64,000 nt of DNA from the NCBI GenBank assembly GCA_963700475.1, contig CAVOXR010000011.1, positions 62,001-126,000 on the forward strand, given 5' to 3'. How positions within the stretch are numbered: position 1 is the first letter of the stretch; each line of letters opens with the position of its first letter. Source of the DNA: Prado023 sp963700475 (GTDB lineage: Bacteria; Actinomycetota; Actinomycetes; S36-B12; CAIYMF01). The translations under genes were made by a program, and so were the position numbers. Below the pieces are notes generated by a model, which was given only the letters and a program-made list of their open reading frames with translations, searched no databases and was not told the origin of the DNA. This document shows, piece after piece, positions 17,677 through 26,328 of the stretch.

Positions 17677-20247
17677 GTGTCGGAGAACATCACCAGGTCC
17701 GAGTCCGCCGCCCGAGCAGGACTCCTGCGAGTCCATTCGTACGTGATCGCCCTGGACCTGCGCGAGGTGGAGTCGAACGCCACCTTCGTCTCGAGCAGCA
17801 CCGTCCGGTTCTCGGCTCGCCAACCGGGTGCGTCCACGTGGATCGACCTGCTGGCCGAGCAGGTGCTGTCCGTGGAGCTCAACGGCCGCGCGCTGGACGT
17901 CAGTGGCTACGACGGGGCACGGTTGGCGTTGGCGGACCTTGCGGCGGAGAACGAGCTCGTGGTGCGCGCCCGCTGCCGGTACATGCGCACTGGGGAGGGC
18001 CTGCACCGATCCGTGGACCCGACCGATGGCCGGACCTACCTGTACACGCAGTGCGCTGCTGCGGATGCTCGCCGGGTGTTCGCCTGCTTCGAGCAGCCCG
18101 ACCTCAAGGCCACCTTCTCGTGGGACGTGATCGCCCCGGCGGGGTGGCAGGTCGTGTCGACGAGTCCCACGCCGGCTCCGCAGCAGGTGGAGCCAGGGCT
18201 CGATCGGTGGGTCTTCGACCCGACTCCTCCGCTGCCCACGTACCTCGCCGCGCTGTGCGCCGGGCCGTTCCACGCCGTCCGCTCGGAGTACGCCGGGCCC
18301 CACGGCACGTACCCGCTCGGGCTCTTCGTCCGGGCCTCGATGGCCGAGCACCTGGATGCCGGGGAGATCCTCGAGATCACCCGTGCCGGGCTGGCGCACT
18401 ACGAGCGGGAGTTCGTGGTGCCCTACCCCTTCGGCAAGTACGACCAGGTGTTCGTCCCGGAGTTCACCTTGGGGGCGATGGAGAACCCGGGTGTGGTCAC
18501 CTTCCGCGAGGACGGCTTCCTGTACCGCTCCCGGGTCACCGAGGCCGCCCGCGAGCAACGGGCCATGGTGATCATGCACGAGATGGCGCACATGTGGTTC
18601 GGCGACCTCGTCACGATGCGCTGGTGGGACGACCTCTGGCTCAACGAGTCCTTCGCGAGCTGGGCAGGCTATGGGGTTGCCGCCTCCGCCACCCGCTTCA
18701 CGCAGGCCTGGACGTCCTTCGCCCTGGCGCAGAAGGCGTGGGCCTACGTGCAGGACCAGCTGCCCTCCACGCACCCGGTGGTCGCCGACATCCCCCAGCT
18801 CGAGGGCCTCTCCCAGCAGTTCGACGGGATCACCTATGCGAAGGGCGCCTCGGTGCTCAAGCAGCTGGTCGCCTACGTCGGGGACGACGCCTTCCTGGCT
18901 GGGGTGAACCGGTACTTCGAGCGCCACGCGTGGGCCAATGCGACGCTTGCCGACCTCCTGGTGGAGCTTGAGGAGGCAAGCGGACGAAACCTCAGCGACT
19001 GGGCCCGGGTATGGCTGCAGGAGCCCGGGGTCACGACCCTGCAGGCGCACGTGGAGCTGGATGCCCGGGGCCGCTACGCAGCGGTGCGGATCGAGCAGCT
19101 TCCCGCCACCCGTCCCGCGGGCGTGTCCCAGGTGCTGCGCCCGCACCGGGTCGCCCTCGGCGTGTACCGATGGGTCGAGCTCGATGGTGCGAGGCGCCTC
19201 GTGCGGGATGCCAGGATCGAGGTGGACGTGCCCGACGCGGTTGCGGACGTGCCCGAGCTGGTCGGCGTTCCCGCGGCCGATCTCCTGCTTGTCAACGACG
19301 ACGACCTGACCTACGCCAAGGTGCGACTGGACACGGCGAGCATGGCGACGGCGCGGGCTGGTGTCGGCGACCTGGCCGAGTCCCTGCCGCGGGCGCTGGT
19401 CTGGGGCGCGTTGTGGGAGCAGGTGCTCGACCTCGCGATGCCGGCGCAGGAGTTCGTCGAGGTCGCACTCGCCGGCCTGGCCCACGAGGACCGGCCCGGC
19501 ATCATCGACACCGTTCGCGGTCTGATGCTCCAGGCCGGCGCCCGGTTCGTGGCCCCTGAGCTTCGAGCCGACGTGGCGCGGCGCATGTGCGCGGCAACCG
19601 CGTCGATGCTCGATGCTGCCGAGCCTGGCTCCGACCGCCAGCTCGCCCTGGCCCGGCTGCACATCGAGTCGGCCACCGAGCCGCAGCGGCTGGCTCGCAT
19701 CGGTGACCTGCTCGCGGGTCGAGTCGGGATCCCCGGGCTGCCCCTCGAGGACGACCTGCGCTGGGCAGCGGTGATCAGGTGCGCGGCCCTGGGCGTGGCG
19801 GGCGAGGAGCTGATCCAGGCCGAGCTCGCCACCGACCCGACGACCCGGGGGGCCCAGTTCGCCGCTCAGGCTCGCGCAGCCGTCCCCAGCGAACAGGCCA
19901 AGGAGGCCGCGTGGGCAGCGGCCGTGGGGGGTGGGCTGTCCAACATGGCCCTGGCGGCCACCCTCGCCGGATTCGCCCATCCGAACACCCCCGCCGCCCT
20001 GCTCGACCCCTACCGGCGGCGCTATGTCGAGCAGATCCCGGGCCTGTTCGTCACCCGCTCACCGGGGGAGGGCCTCGCCCTTGCGCGGGGGCTGTTCCCG
20101 TCGATCGACCCGGCGACCGTGGAGGCCGCGGACTCGCTCCTCGCCGCCGATGACCTACCGGCGGGGTTGCGCCGGGTCGTGTCGGAACGTCGTGACGACG
20201 TCCAGCGTGCGCTGGCCTGCCAGGAGGTGTCGCGCACGGCGGGATGA
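17677..20247 (+). CDS. pepN: Aminopeptidase N (M1 family zinc metallopeptidase)
   Basis: 856 residues from GTG 17677, with GGGAGGA 8 nt upstream; this matches the usual length of actinobacterial PepN. It removes N-terminal residues from peptides in the cytoplasm. GAMENPG, the substrate-recognition motif, is at about residue 266. The zinc site HEMAH starts at residue 301, with its distal glutamate in WLNESFA. The C-terminal third is the ERAP1-like alpha-helical domain. It is divergent from sigK and probably monocistronic. Confidence 0.95.
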   Translation: MSENITRSESAARAGLLRVHSYVIALDLREVESNATFVSSSTVRFSARQPGASTWIDLLAEQVLSVELNGRALDVSGYDGARLALADLAAENELVVRARCRYMRTGEGLHRSVDPTDGRTYLYTQCAAADARRVFACFEQPDLKATFSWDVIAPAGWQVVSTSPTPAPQQVEPGLDRWVFDPTPPLPTYLAALCAGPFHAVRSEYAGPHGTYPLGLFVRASMAEHLDAGEILEITRAGLAHYEREFVVPYPFGKYDQVFVPEFTLGAMENPGVVTFREDGFLYRSRVTEAAREQRAMVIMHEMAHMWFGDLVTMRWWDDLWLNESFASWAGYGVAASATRFTQAWTSFALAQKAWAYVQDQLPSTHPVVADIPQLEGLSQQFDGITYAKGASVLKQLVAYVGDDAFLAGVNRYFERHAWANATLADLLVELEEASGRNLSDWARVWLQEPGVTTLQAHVELDARGRYAAVRIEQLPATRPAGVSQVLRPHRVALGVYRWVELDGARRLVRDARIEVDVPDAVADVPELVGVPAADLLLVNDDDLTYAKVRLDTASMATARAGVGDLAESLPRALVWGALWEQVLDLAMPAQEFVEVALAGLAHEDRPGIIDTVRGLMLQAGARFVAPELRADVARRMCAATASMLDAAEPGSDRQLALARLHIESATEPQRLARIGDLLAGRVGIPGLPLEDDLRWAAVIRCAALGVAGEELIQAELATDPTTRGAQFAAQARAAVPSEQAKEAAWAAAVGGGLSNMALAATLAGFAHPNTPAALLDPYRRRYVEQIPGLFVTRSPGEGLALARGLFPSIDPATVEAADSLLAADDLPAGLRRVVSERRDDVQRALACQEVSRTAG

Positions 20248-20285
20248 GCGGCGGGAATGCATGGTCGATTTGCCGTGTTGGGAAG

Positions 20286-20305
20286 GTAGATGATGATTCA
20301 ACTAC
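20286..20305. promoter_or_regulatory. Imperfect palindrome, possible MarR-type operator
   Basis: GTAGATGA-TGAT-TCAACTAC: 8-bp arms with one mismatch, immediately upstream of the ribosome binding site of the nitroreductase gene. The arm sequence resembles MarR-family operators (AGTTGA...TCAACT). No MarR gene is in the window. Confidence 0.35.
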
Positions 20306-20318
20306 CTAGGAGGACACA

Positions 20319-20987
20319 ATGAATCCCCTGCGCGATGACATCGACCACGGCTCCGGCCCCCTTGGCACGGCCCACCTGAGCCTCGTCCCGGACGTGGCCA
20401 CCCTCGCCCTGGACGACCGGGCCGCGGACATGCTGTTCCGGGAGGCGCACACCGCCTACCGGTTCACTGACGAGCCCGTGACCGATGCGCAGATGCGCGC
20501 GGTCCATGAGCTCGTCAAGTGGGCGCCCACCGCGATCAATGGCCAGCCCCTGCGCGTGACCCTCGTGCGCTCGCGCGAGGCACGTGAGCAGCTCATCGCG
20601 CGGCTGGGCCCAGGGAACCGGGCGAAGGCACAGTCGGCGCCGCTGGTGGCGATCCTGAGCTACGACCTCGACTTCCATGAGACGCTCCCTGAGGTCCTGC
20701 CGAGCTCACCGAGGGCGCGTGACGGCTTCGCCGACGAAGCCGCCAGGCACGCGTTCGGCTCGTTCAACGGGGCCCTGCAGGCGGCGTACTTCATGATCGG
20801 GGTGCGCGCCGCAGGCCTGGCGGCCGGGCCGATGGGCGGCTTCGACAAGGCCGGCGTCGATGCCGACTTCTTCCCCGACGGCCGGCAGCGCTCCTTCCTG
20901 GTTGTCAACATCGGTCACCCCGCGGCCGACGGGCAGTTCCCGCGCAGTCCGCGACTGCCCTACGAGCGTGTGGTGTCGGTGGCCTGA
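20319..20987 (+). CDS. Nitroreductase-family FMN oxidoreductase, RutE-like
   Basis: 222 residues with a very strong AGGAGG ribosome binding site before ATG 20319. The sequence matches the malonic semialdehyde reductase/RutE branch of the nitroreductase family: KWAPTAINGQP near residue 68, a Q/A-rich helix (FGSFNGALQAAYFMIGVRAAGL) and the conserved GPMGGFD. The FMN-dependent fold reduces small carbonyl or nitro compounds with NAD(P)H. No rut operon genes are nearby, so a general redox or detoxification role is equally possible. A palindrome just upstream suggests repressor control. Confidence 0.8.
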   Translation: MNPLRDDIDHGSGPLGTAHLSLVPDVATLALDDRAADMLFREAHTAYRFTDEPVTDAQMRAVHELVKWAPTAINGQPLRVTLVRSREAREQLIARLGPGNRAKAQSAPLVAILSYDLDFHETLPEVLPSSPRARDGFADEAARHAFGSFNGALQAAYFMIGVRAAGLAAGPMGGFDKAGVDADFFPDGRQRSFLVVNIGHPAADGQFPRSPRLPYERVVSVA

Positions 20988-21015
20988 CCTGTCGGTCGGC
21001 ACCCTCCGCTGAGTG

Positions 21016-21789
21016 TCAGAGGTCGCGCAGGAGGGTGCGGGCCTCATCGACGCCGGATCGTACGGAGTCCAGCGAGTTGGTCAGGTCCTCCACGATGCGG
21101 GTCGCCTCCTCCGTGTCATGACCCGCCGGGCCGAGGGCGACGAGCTCACCGCTGCGGGCGGCGAGCCCCTCCAGCCCGACTGCTGAGGCCTGCATCTGGG
21201 CCAGGGCGGAGTCGCGCCGGCGCAGCAATCGATCGACGGAGTCCGCCTGGCCGTCCAGGGCTGCCAGCGCCTTCTCCTGCTCCCGACGCACCTCGGGGTC
21301 GGTCGTGCGCTGCATCTGGTCCTGGAGCACCGTGATCTCCTGGGCCAGCGCGTTCGGGCGCGCCGCCACGATGCTGGAGTCCAGCAGGGTGATCCGGCCG
21401 GACATCTCCTCGATGGCGTCGACGACAGGCCGGCTGTCGGTCAGGACACTGCGGACCTCACTGGCGATCCACGGGTCCGAGGGGCGATCAACGAGGTCCT
21501 CGAGCTGTTCCACTGCCGCGTACGAGCGGGCCAGCAGGCCGGCCTGGACGCTGCCGCGCGGCGCTCGGGGGAGCCGGTCGCGTGGCGCTTCGATCTGGCG
21601 TGGCTCCTGGCCGCGGTCACGGATGGCCCCCACCGCGACCTTCGTGCCGAGGACCACGGTGCCGATGAGCAGGCCCATCAGGACGGCCGCGACACCCATC
21701 TGGCCGGCCAGGACCGCCCATGCCAGACCCCCGCACACCGCGGCAACGAGCCAGCCCCAGGGGTCACGGATCTCGTCGCGGGCGGACAT
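21016..21789 (-). CDS. Membrane-anchored coiled-coil protein, unknown function
   Basis: 257 residues. Two hydrophobic segments lie within residues 12-55 (WGWLVAAVCGGLAWAVLAG and MGVAAVLMGLLIGTVVLG), followed by a charged helical region of about 190 residues rich in Glu, Arg and Leu, likely coiled coil. I recognise no named domain. It starts 24 bp after the VWA-domain gene in the same direction and is probably cotranscribed, suggesting a joint envelope function. Confidence 0.7.
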   Translation of the reverse strand: MSARDEIRDPWGWLVAAVCGGLAWAVLAGQMGVAAVLMGLLIGTVVLGTKVAVGAIRDRGQEPRQIEAPRDRLPRAPRGSVQAGLLARSYAAVEQLEDLVDRPSDPWIASEVRSVLTDSRPVVDAIEEMSGRITLLDSSIVAARPNALAQEITVLQDQMQRTTDPEVRREQEKALAALDGQADSVDRLLRRRDSALAQMQASAVGLEGLAARSGELVALGPAGHDTEEATRIVEDLTNSLDSVRSGVDEARTLLRDL

Positions 21790-21813
21790 GGCCCCAGTCT
21801 GCCCGGTACAGGC

Positions 21814-23649
21814 TCAGAAGTTCGACAGCACGCTGGCCAGGACATTCTCGATGCTGGCCGGGTCGTTGGCCTCGTAGTACTTCCCGCGCGATGCCTCGGC
21901 GATAGCACCGAGGGACTCCGGATCGGCGCCCTCGCCGTAGCCGATCGGGAACACCCGGACGCTGGTGTCCAGGCTCTCACCCTGCAACTGTTCGACCAGG
22001 CTGTCGAGGTCGTTGTCCGGCGGGTACTCGTTCATGCCGTCGGAGAGCAGCACGATCGCGTTGATGCGCTTCGTGTCGAGGTCAGCGAGCATCCGCTGCT
22101 GGGCCTGGCGCAATGTGGCGTAGAGGGCCGTCCCCCCGTCGGGCACCATGCCGGCGACGTCGGACTGCATGGCCGGGACCGACGTGCTGGCCGGGCCGAC
22201 CGGCTCCATCTCCAGCCAGGGCTCGAGGTTGGGGCCCCGCTCGGTCGAGAACTGCCAGAGGCCGACCTCATCGTCTGCTGCGAAGCCGTCGAACGCCGAG
22301 ATGGCCGCGTCCTGGGCCAGCTTCAGCTTCGTCTGGCCCGACGAGGTGACCAGCTCGCCCATCGACCCGGACACGTCCATGACGAAAAGGACATGCGCGC
22401 GCTTGCGCAGCTCGTCCCAGGACTTCTGCACGTCGGCAAGCACGGCCGGGGAGGGCGGGGAGATGATGTTGGCCGGCCCGGCGGGCAGCATCCCGTTGGC
22501 CTGGGAGATGGCGGCGCCCGGCTCGCCCTCGAAGGTCCGGAAGCCGGCGTCGGTGAAGGTCTTCTGCTGCTCGGGCTCGTGCAGCCACCCGAGGAAGTCG
22601 GTGGCGGCCTGACGCTTCGCGTCATCGACCCACTCGGCGTCCAGGGCGATCCAGGGGTTGTCCGAGAGAAGGGTTCCATCGGAGGGGTACACGGCAGCAA
22701 GGGGAACGGTGGGCGGTGGTTGCTGGCCAAGGGTCGCGGGGTTCCCGGTGGGGTTGCCCAGGTTGTAGTCCAGCACGGACTTCTCCTCGACGGTGACCGC
22801 CGAGACGTAGGTCAGGCCCTGGCCGGCGGCGGCCTCCCGGCTCATGTTCTCCAGGAAGGTCAGGGTCGTGTCGCCGTAGTGGACGACGGAGGACTCCAGC
22901 TGCTTGACGAACGCCCGGGTCTCCGGGTCGGCCACCTGCTCGGACGTGAGGTCGCTGGACACGCCGGTCGCCGCGAAGTAGGACGCGATCGTCGCGTTGA
23001 GCCCGGAGGTCGAGAAGTACGGGTTGGTCTTGCCGAGCTTGAAGCGGCCCCACTCCGGGTGGTCCTTGCTGGCCCACCCCTTCGGCGACTTCGCGATCGC
23101 GGCGAGGTCCTTCCAGCCGATCTGCGCGTCCGGCCAGCCCAGGGCCTGGGCCATGGGCAGCGGCATCGCGATGACGAGCGGGGTCTGCACCAGCGATGGG
23201 CGCTCCTTGGGCATCGGGCTGGCGCGGTCGAGGTCGGTGGACCCCTGGTCGACCAGCACCGCCCACGAGCTCGAGGCGGGGCTCCAGACATCGGGCCTGG
23301 GGCCGTCCACCTTCTCGTCCCAACCGCGGGACAGAGCCGTCGCCGCGGCACCGCTGGCCTTGGTCGACACCGTCATCCACATGCACGTCCCGTCGACCTT
23401 CGGGCTCGACGCGTTGTACCGCTCGGCGAGCGTGCCCAGCAGCGCCGCCTTCTCGCTGGAGGCCACGATCGACACCGTCGTGCACCCGGGGGGAGCCTCG
23501 GCAGCCGGCGTGGAGGACTCGGTGGGCACGCCCCCGGCCTCCGAGTCACTGCTGCTGCCGCCCACCCACTGGCGGACGACGAGGACCAGCGCCAGACCCA
23601 GGAGCCCCGCGATGATCAGTGGGATGACCGAACCGCGTCGAGCGGCCAT
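21814..23649 (-). CDS. Extracellular solute-binding domain fused to a VWA domain
   Basis: 611 residues. An N-terminal membrane anchor or uncleaved signal (VIPLIIAGLLGLALVLVV) is followed by a Ser/Glu-rich linker. A type 2 periplasmic-binding-like domain spans roughly residues 55-390, with typical phrases such as PDVWSPASSSW and DFLGWLHEPEQQ. A von Willebrand A domain (residues about 410-600) has an intact metal site, DVSGSMG, plus the later LLSDGMN. This architecture is widespread in actinobacteria but not biochemically defined. It suggests capture of an extracellular ligand coupled to metal-dependent protein contacts. Confidence 0.85.
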   Translation of the reverse strand: MAARRGSVIPLIIAGLLGLALVLVVRQWVGGSSSDSEAGGVPTESSTPAAEAPPGCTTVSIVASSEKAALLGTLAERYNASSPKVDGTCMWMTVSTKASGAAATALSRGWDEKVDGPRPDVWSPASSSWAVLVDQGSTDLDRASPMPKERPSLVQTPLVIAMPLPMAQALGWPDAQIGWKDLAAIAKSPKGWASKDHPEWGRFKLGKTNPYFSTSGLNATIASYFAATGVSSDLTSEQVADPETRAFVKQLESSVVHYGDTTLTFLENMSREAAAGQGLTYVSAVTVEEKSVLDYNLGNPTGNPATLGQQPPPTVPLAAVYPSDGTLLSDNPWIALDAEWVDDAKRQAATDFLGWLHEPEQQKTFTDAGFRTFEGEPGAAISQANGMLPAGPANIISPPSPAVLADVQKSWDELRKRAHVLFVMDVSGSMGELVTSSGQTKLKLAQDAAISAFDGFAADDEVGLWQFSTERGPNLEPWLEMEPVGPASTSVPAMQSDVAGMVPDGGTALYATLRQAQQRMLADLDTKRINAIVLLSDGMNEYPPDNDLDSLVEQLQGESLDTSVRVFPIGYGEGADPESLGAIAEASRGKYYEANDPASIENVLASVLSNF

Positions 23650-23743
23650 GCGGGCCTCCTGAGTGAGCCGATGTCCCCATAATGCGCCTCCGGATCATCC
23701 AACAACAGGGGGGGCATATCGACCATGGCGCGCCGCATCCCGC

Positions 23744-24520
23744 TCATCGCCCGAGTCGGGCCGACCAGAGGTCCTCCGCGGGCCACCTTCGGGCCCAGGC
23801 CAGGTCGGCTATGTCGTAGAAGTCCGCGGCGGCCCGCCCCGGGTCGTGATCGGCCGGGGCGTGCAGCTCGCGCAACCCCTCGACGACGAAGCCGTGGCCA
23901 GTGAGCACCCGGATCCACTCGCCGTGGCCCGGATGGTGCTCCACGCCACCGCCCGGCCAGCGGATCTCGCGGAGCTCGCCGGGCCCTCGGAGCAGGCGAA
24001 CGCCAGCCGGGCCGCCCTCGGCGGGGACGCACATGGCCGACAGCGGGCTGTTGGTGAGGAACACCAGTCGACCACCGGGGCGCAGGATCCGGCCTGCCTC
24101 GCCGACCCACGCGTCGGGCTCGCACCAGGCCGGGGCGCCATGCTCACTGATCACCAGGTCCGCGCACGCGTCGGCAAGCGGCACGTGCTCCGCGTCGGCC
24201 TGCACGAGCGCGAACCTCAGCCCGTGCTCGGCCTGCGCGGCCCGCGCGGACGCGAGCTGGGCGCCGGACTGGTCGATGGCGACAGTCCGGGCACCGCGCC
24301 GTGCGAGCCATGCCGAGACGTGCGCGGTGCCGCACCCGAGCTCGACGACGTCCAGCCCCGCCACGTCGCCGAGCACGTCCAGCTCGGTCTCCGGCGTTGC
24401 GAACAGCCCCCAGACCATGTCCGCGCGCCGCCAGAGCTCGAGGCCGTCAGCCCCAGAGAACTGGCCGTTGACCAGGTCCCAGAGCTCCCGGTTGTGGAGC
24501 AGGTCCTCGGGTCGGGTCAT
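23744..24520 (-). CDS. SAM-dependent class I methyltransferase
   Basis: 258 residues from ATG 24520, with a GGGGAGGA ribosome binding site. Motif I (VVELGCGTAHVSAWLARRG) with the following acidic strand (VAIDQSG), the QADAEHVPLAD loop and the EAGRILRPGGRLVF segment identify a Methyltransf_11/25-type Rossmann fold. The substrate cannot be deduced. It is divergent from hprK, with about 120 bp between them. Confidence 0.85.
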   Translation of the reverse strand: MTRPEDLLHNRELWDLVNGQFSGADGLELWRRADMVWGLFATPETELDVLGDVAGLDVVELGCGTAHVSAWLARRGARTVAIDQSGAQLASARAAQAEHGLRFALVQADAEHVPLADACADLVISEHGAPAWCEPDAWVGEAGRILRPGGRLVFLTNSPLSAMCVPAEGGPAGVRLLRGPGELREIRWPGGGVEHHPGHGEWIRVLTGHGFVVEGLRELHAPADHDPGRAAADFYDIADLAWARRWPAEDLWSARLGR

Positions 24521-24643
24521 GGGGACATCCTCCCCTGCTGAGGCCGGCGGAGCCCGCCCAGGCACCGAAGCCCCTCCAGGTGTGCCAGCCGCCCGATCGC
24601 CCGCCAACCAGCGAGTCGCCCAGTGGCCCCCTACCCTCGGGGC

Positions 24644-25600
24644 ATGGACTCCACGCAGGTGCTCCGGGGGCTGCAGGCTCTGCGTGGTGTCCCCTTGGCC
24701 GACATCGTCGAGCACTTCTCCTTGGAAGTGGTCACGGATGCCGGCGTCGACATGGCGAAGCGCCTGGTCACGACGCCGGACCTGAACCGCCCCGGCCTGC
24801 AGTGGGCCGGCTACTCCGAGCAGTTCCCCAGCTCCCAGATCCAGATCGTCGGCCGCGCCGAGGTCGGCTACTTGCTGACGCTGCCCGAGGAGGAGCGATG
24901 GGAGCGCCTTGCGCAGTTCGCCCGGGTCGGGGTTCCGGCCGCGATCCTCACCAACGACCTGCCCGCGTCGGACGGGTCGGTCGCGCTGTCGGACCAGTAC
25001 GGCATCCCGCTGTTGCGCACCCCGCATGCGACCACGGAGTTCGCCGCCCAGCTGACCTGGTTCCTGGCCCTCGAGCTGGCGCCCCGTGAGGTCCTGCACG
25101 CCGGCCTGCTCGATGTGGCCGGCGAGGGTGTCCTGATCCTGGGGCGCAGCGGGATCGGCAAGTCCGAGACCGCCCTCGAGCTCGTCCGCCGCGGGCACCG
25201 CCTCGTCGCCGACGACACGGTCGAGGTCCGCCGGCCCTCCGACCGTGACCTCGTCGGCAGGGCGCCGGGCCTCGTGCGCCACTTCATGGAGATCAAGGGC
25301 ATCGGGATCGTCAACCTGCGCCTGATGTTCGGCATCGGATCGGTGAAGGCGACCAGCGAGATCAGCATGGTGGTGTCCCTGGTGCCCCTGGATCCTGACC
25401 ATGACTACTCCCTCGAGCCCGACCGGATGGAGATCCTCGGCGTCGAGCTGCCGCTGGTGACCATCCCCGTACGCCCGGGCCGCAACACCGCGGTCCTCAT
25501 CGAGACCGCCGCGATGGACCAACGCGCCCACCGGCTGCTGCGACCGAGCCGCAACGACCCCAGGGGCCCCTCCTCCGAGGTCTTCGGGAGGCTGGCGTGA
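24644..25600 (+). CDS. hprK: HPr kinase/phosphorylase
   Basis: 318 residues from ATG 24644 (GTG 24623 would add seven). HprK phosphorylates a serine of HPr and reverses it with phosphate. The N-terminal domain runs to about residue 135. The catalytic domain has the family histidine (His152, in VLHAGLLDV), P-loop GRSGIGKS (167-174), DD at 190-191 (RLVADDTVEV), and the signature segment MEIKGIGIVN with Glu216. The C-terminal PVRPGRNTAVLIETAAM matches the helix region of known HprK. All key residues are intact. The gene overlaps the next by GTGA. HprK is not part of the well-studied actinobacterial PTS; no ptsH is visible here. Confidence 0.9.
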   Translation: MDSTQVLRGLQALRGVPLADIVEHFSLEVVTDAGVDMAKRLVTTPDLNRPGLQWAGYSEQFPSSQIQIVGRAEVGYLLTLPEEERWERLAQFARVGVPAAILTNDLPASDGSVALSDQYGIPLLRTPHATTEFAAQLTWFLALELAPREVLHAGLLDVAGEGVLILGRSGIGKSETALELVRRGHRLVADDTVEVRRPSDRDLVGRAPGLVRHFMEIKGIGIVNLRLMFGIGSVKATSEISMVVSLVPLDPDHDYSLEPDRMEILGVELPLVTIPVRPGRNTAVLIETAAMDQRAHRLLRPSRNDPRGPSSEVFGRLA

Positions 25601-26327
25601 CCGGCCGTCTGGACGTCGACGGGACCCACAACTTCCGTGACGTCGGCGGCTACCCGGCGTTGGGGGGCACCACCCGCTTCGGGCAGCTCTTCCGCTCCGA
25701 CTCGCTCGCGGGCGTCACCGCGCGGGCGCCGGGGACCTCGCGGCGCTGCGGATCGGCGTCGTCATCGACCTGCGATCCCCGTTGGAGCGGTCCCAGGACC
25801 ACTCCCGGTCGGTGCTCCCCGGTGCCGTGGACGTCTGGCTTCCGATCCACGGTGGCTCGAGGTCCTCACTCGTCGACGCCCACGGGGTGTTCAGCCTCGA
25901 GGCGCTGTACCGGCAGGTCCTGACGGATTCGGCCTGGACGATCGCCACCGCCGTGTCGGTCATCGCCGACAGCGGACCGCTTCCAGTGCTGGTGCACTGC
26001 ACCGCGGGCAAGGACCGGACGGGGCTGGTCGTGGCGCTGGCCCTCGAGGCTGCCGGCGTCGAACGTACGGCCGTCGTCGCCGACTACACCCAGAGCGCCC
26101 TGAACCTCGACGGAGCGTGGATGAACGAGGCGATGAGCGCCCTGGTGTCCGGCGGCATCCCGATCTCCCCGAGCCTGTTCGAAGCGCTCGGCGGGTCGCC
26201 GGACCATGCGATGAGCGGGCTGCTGGCCGGGCTCGACGAGCAGTACGGATCAGTGGTCGGTTACCTGATGGCTCACGGGTTCCTCGCGGACTCCGTGGTG
26301 ATGCTGCGTGAGAAGTTGGTGGTCTGA
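25597..26327 (+). CDS. Protein tyrosine phosphatase, MptpB-like (frameshifted)
   Basis: About 243 residues once one base is restored. Starts at GTG 25597, overlapping the hprK stop. The N-terminus GTHNFRDVGGYPA is the hallmark of the Y_phosphatase3/MptpB group. The active-site loop HCTAGKDRTG supplies the cysteine nucleophile and arginine (C-x5-R). The frame is interrupted at the G-run 25731-25734. Adding one G gives a continuous ...ARAPGDLAALRIGVVIDLRS..., and the span is 731 nt, one short of a multiple of three. Members dephosphorylate phosphotyrosine, phosphoserine or phosphoinositides. Lying between two HprK-type genes, it is probably part of the same signalling unit. Confidence 0.8.
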
Positions 26328-26328
26328 G

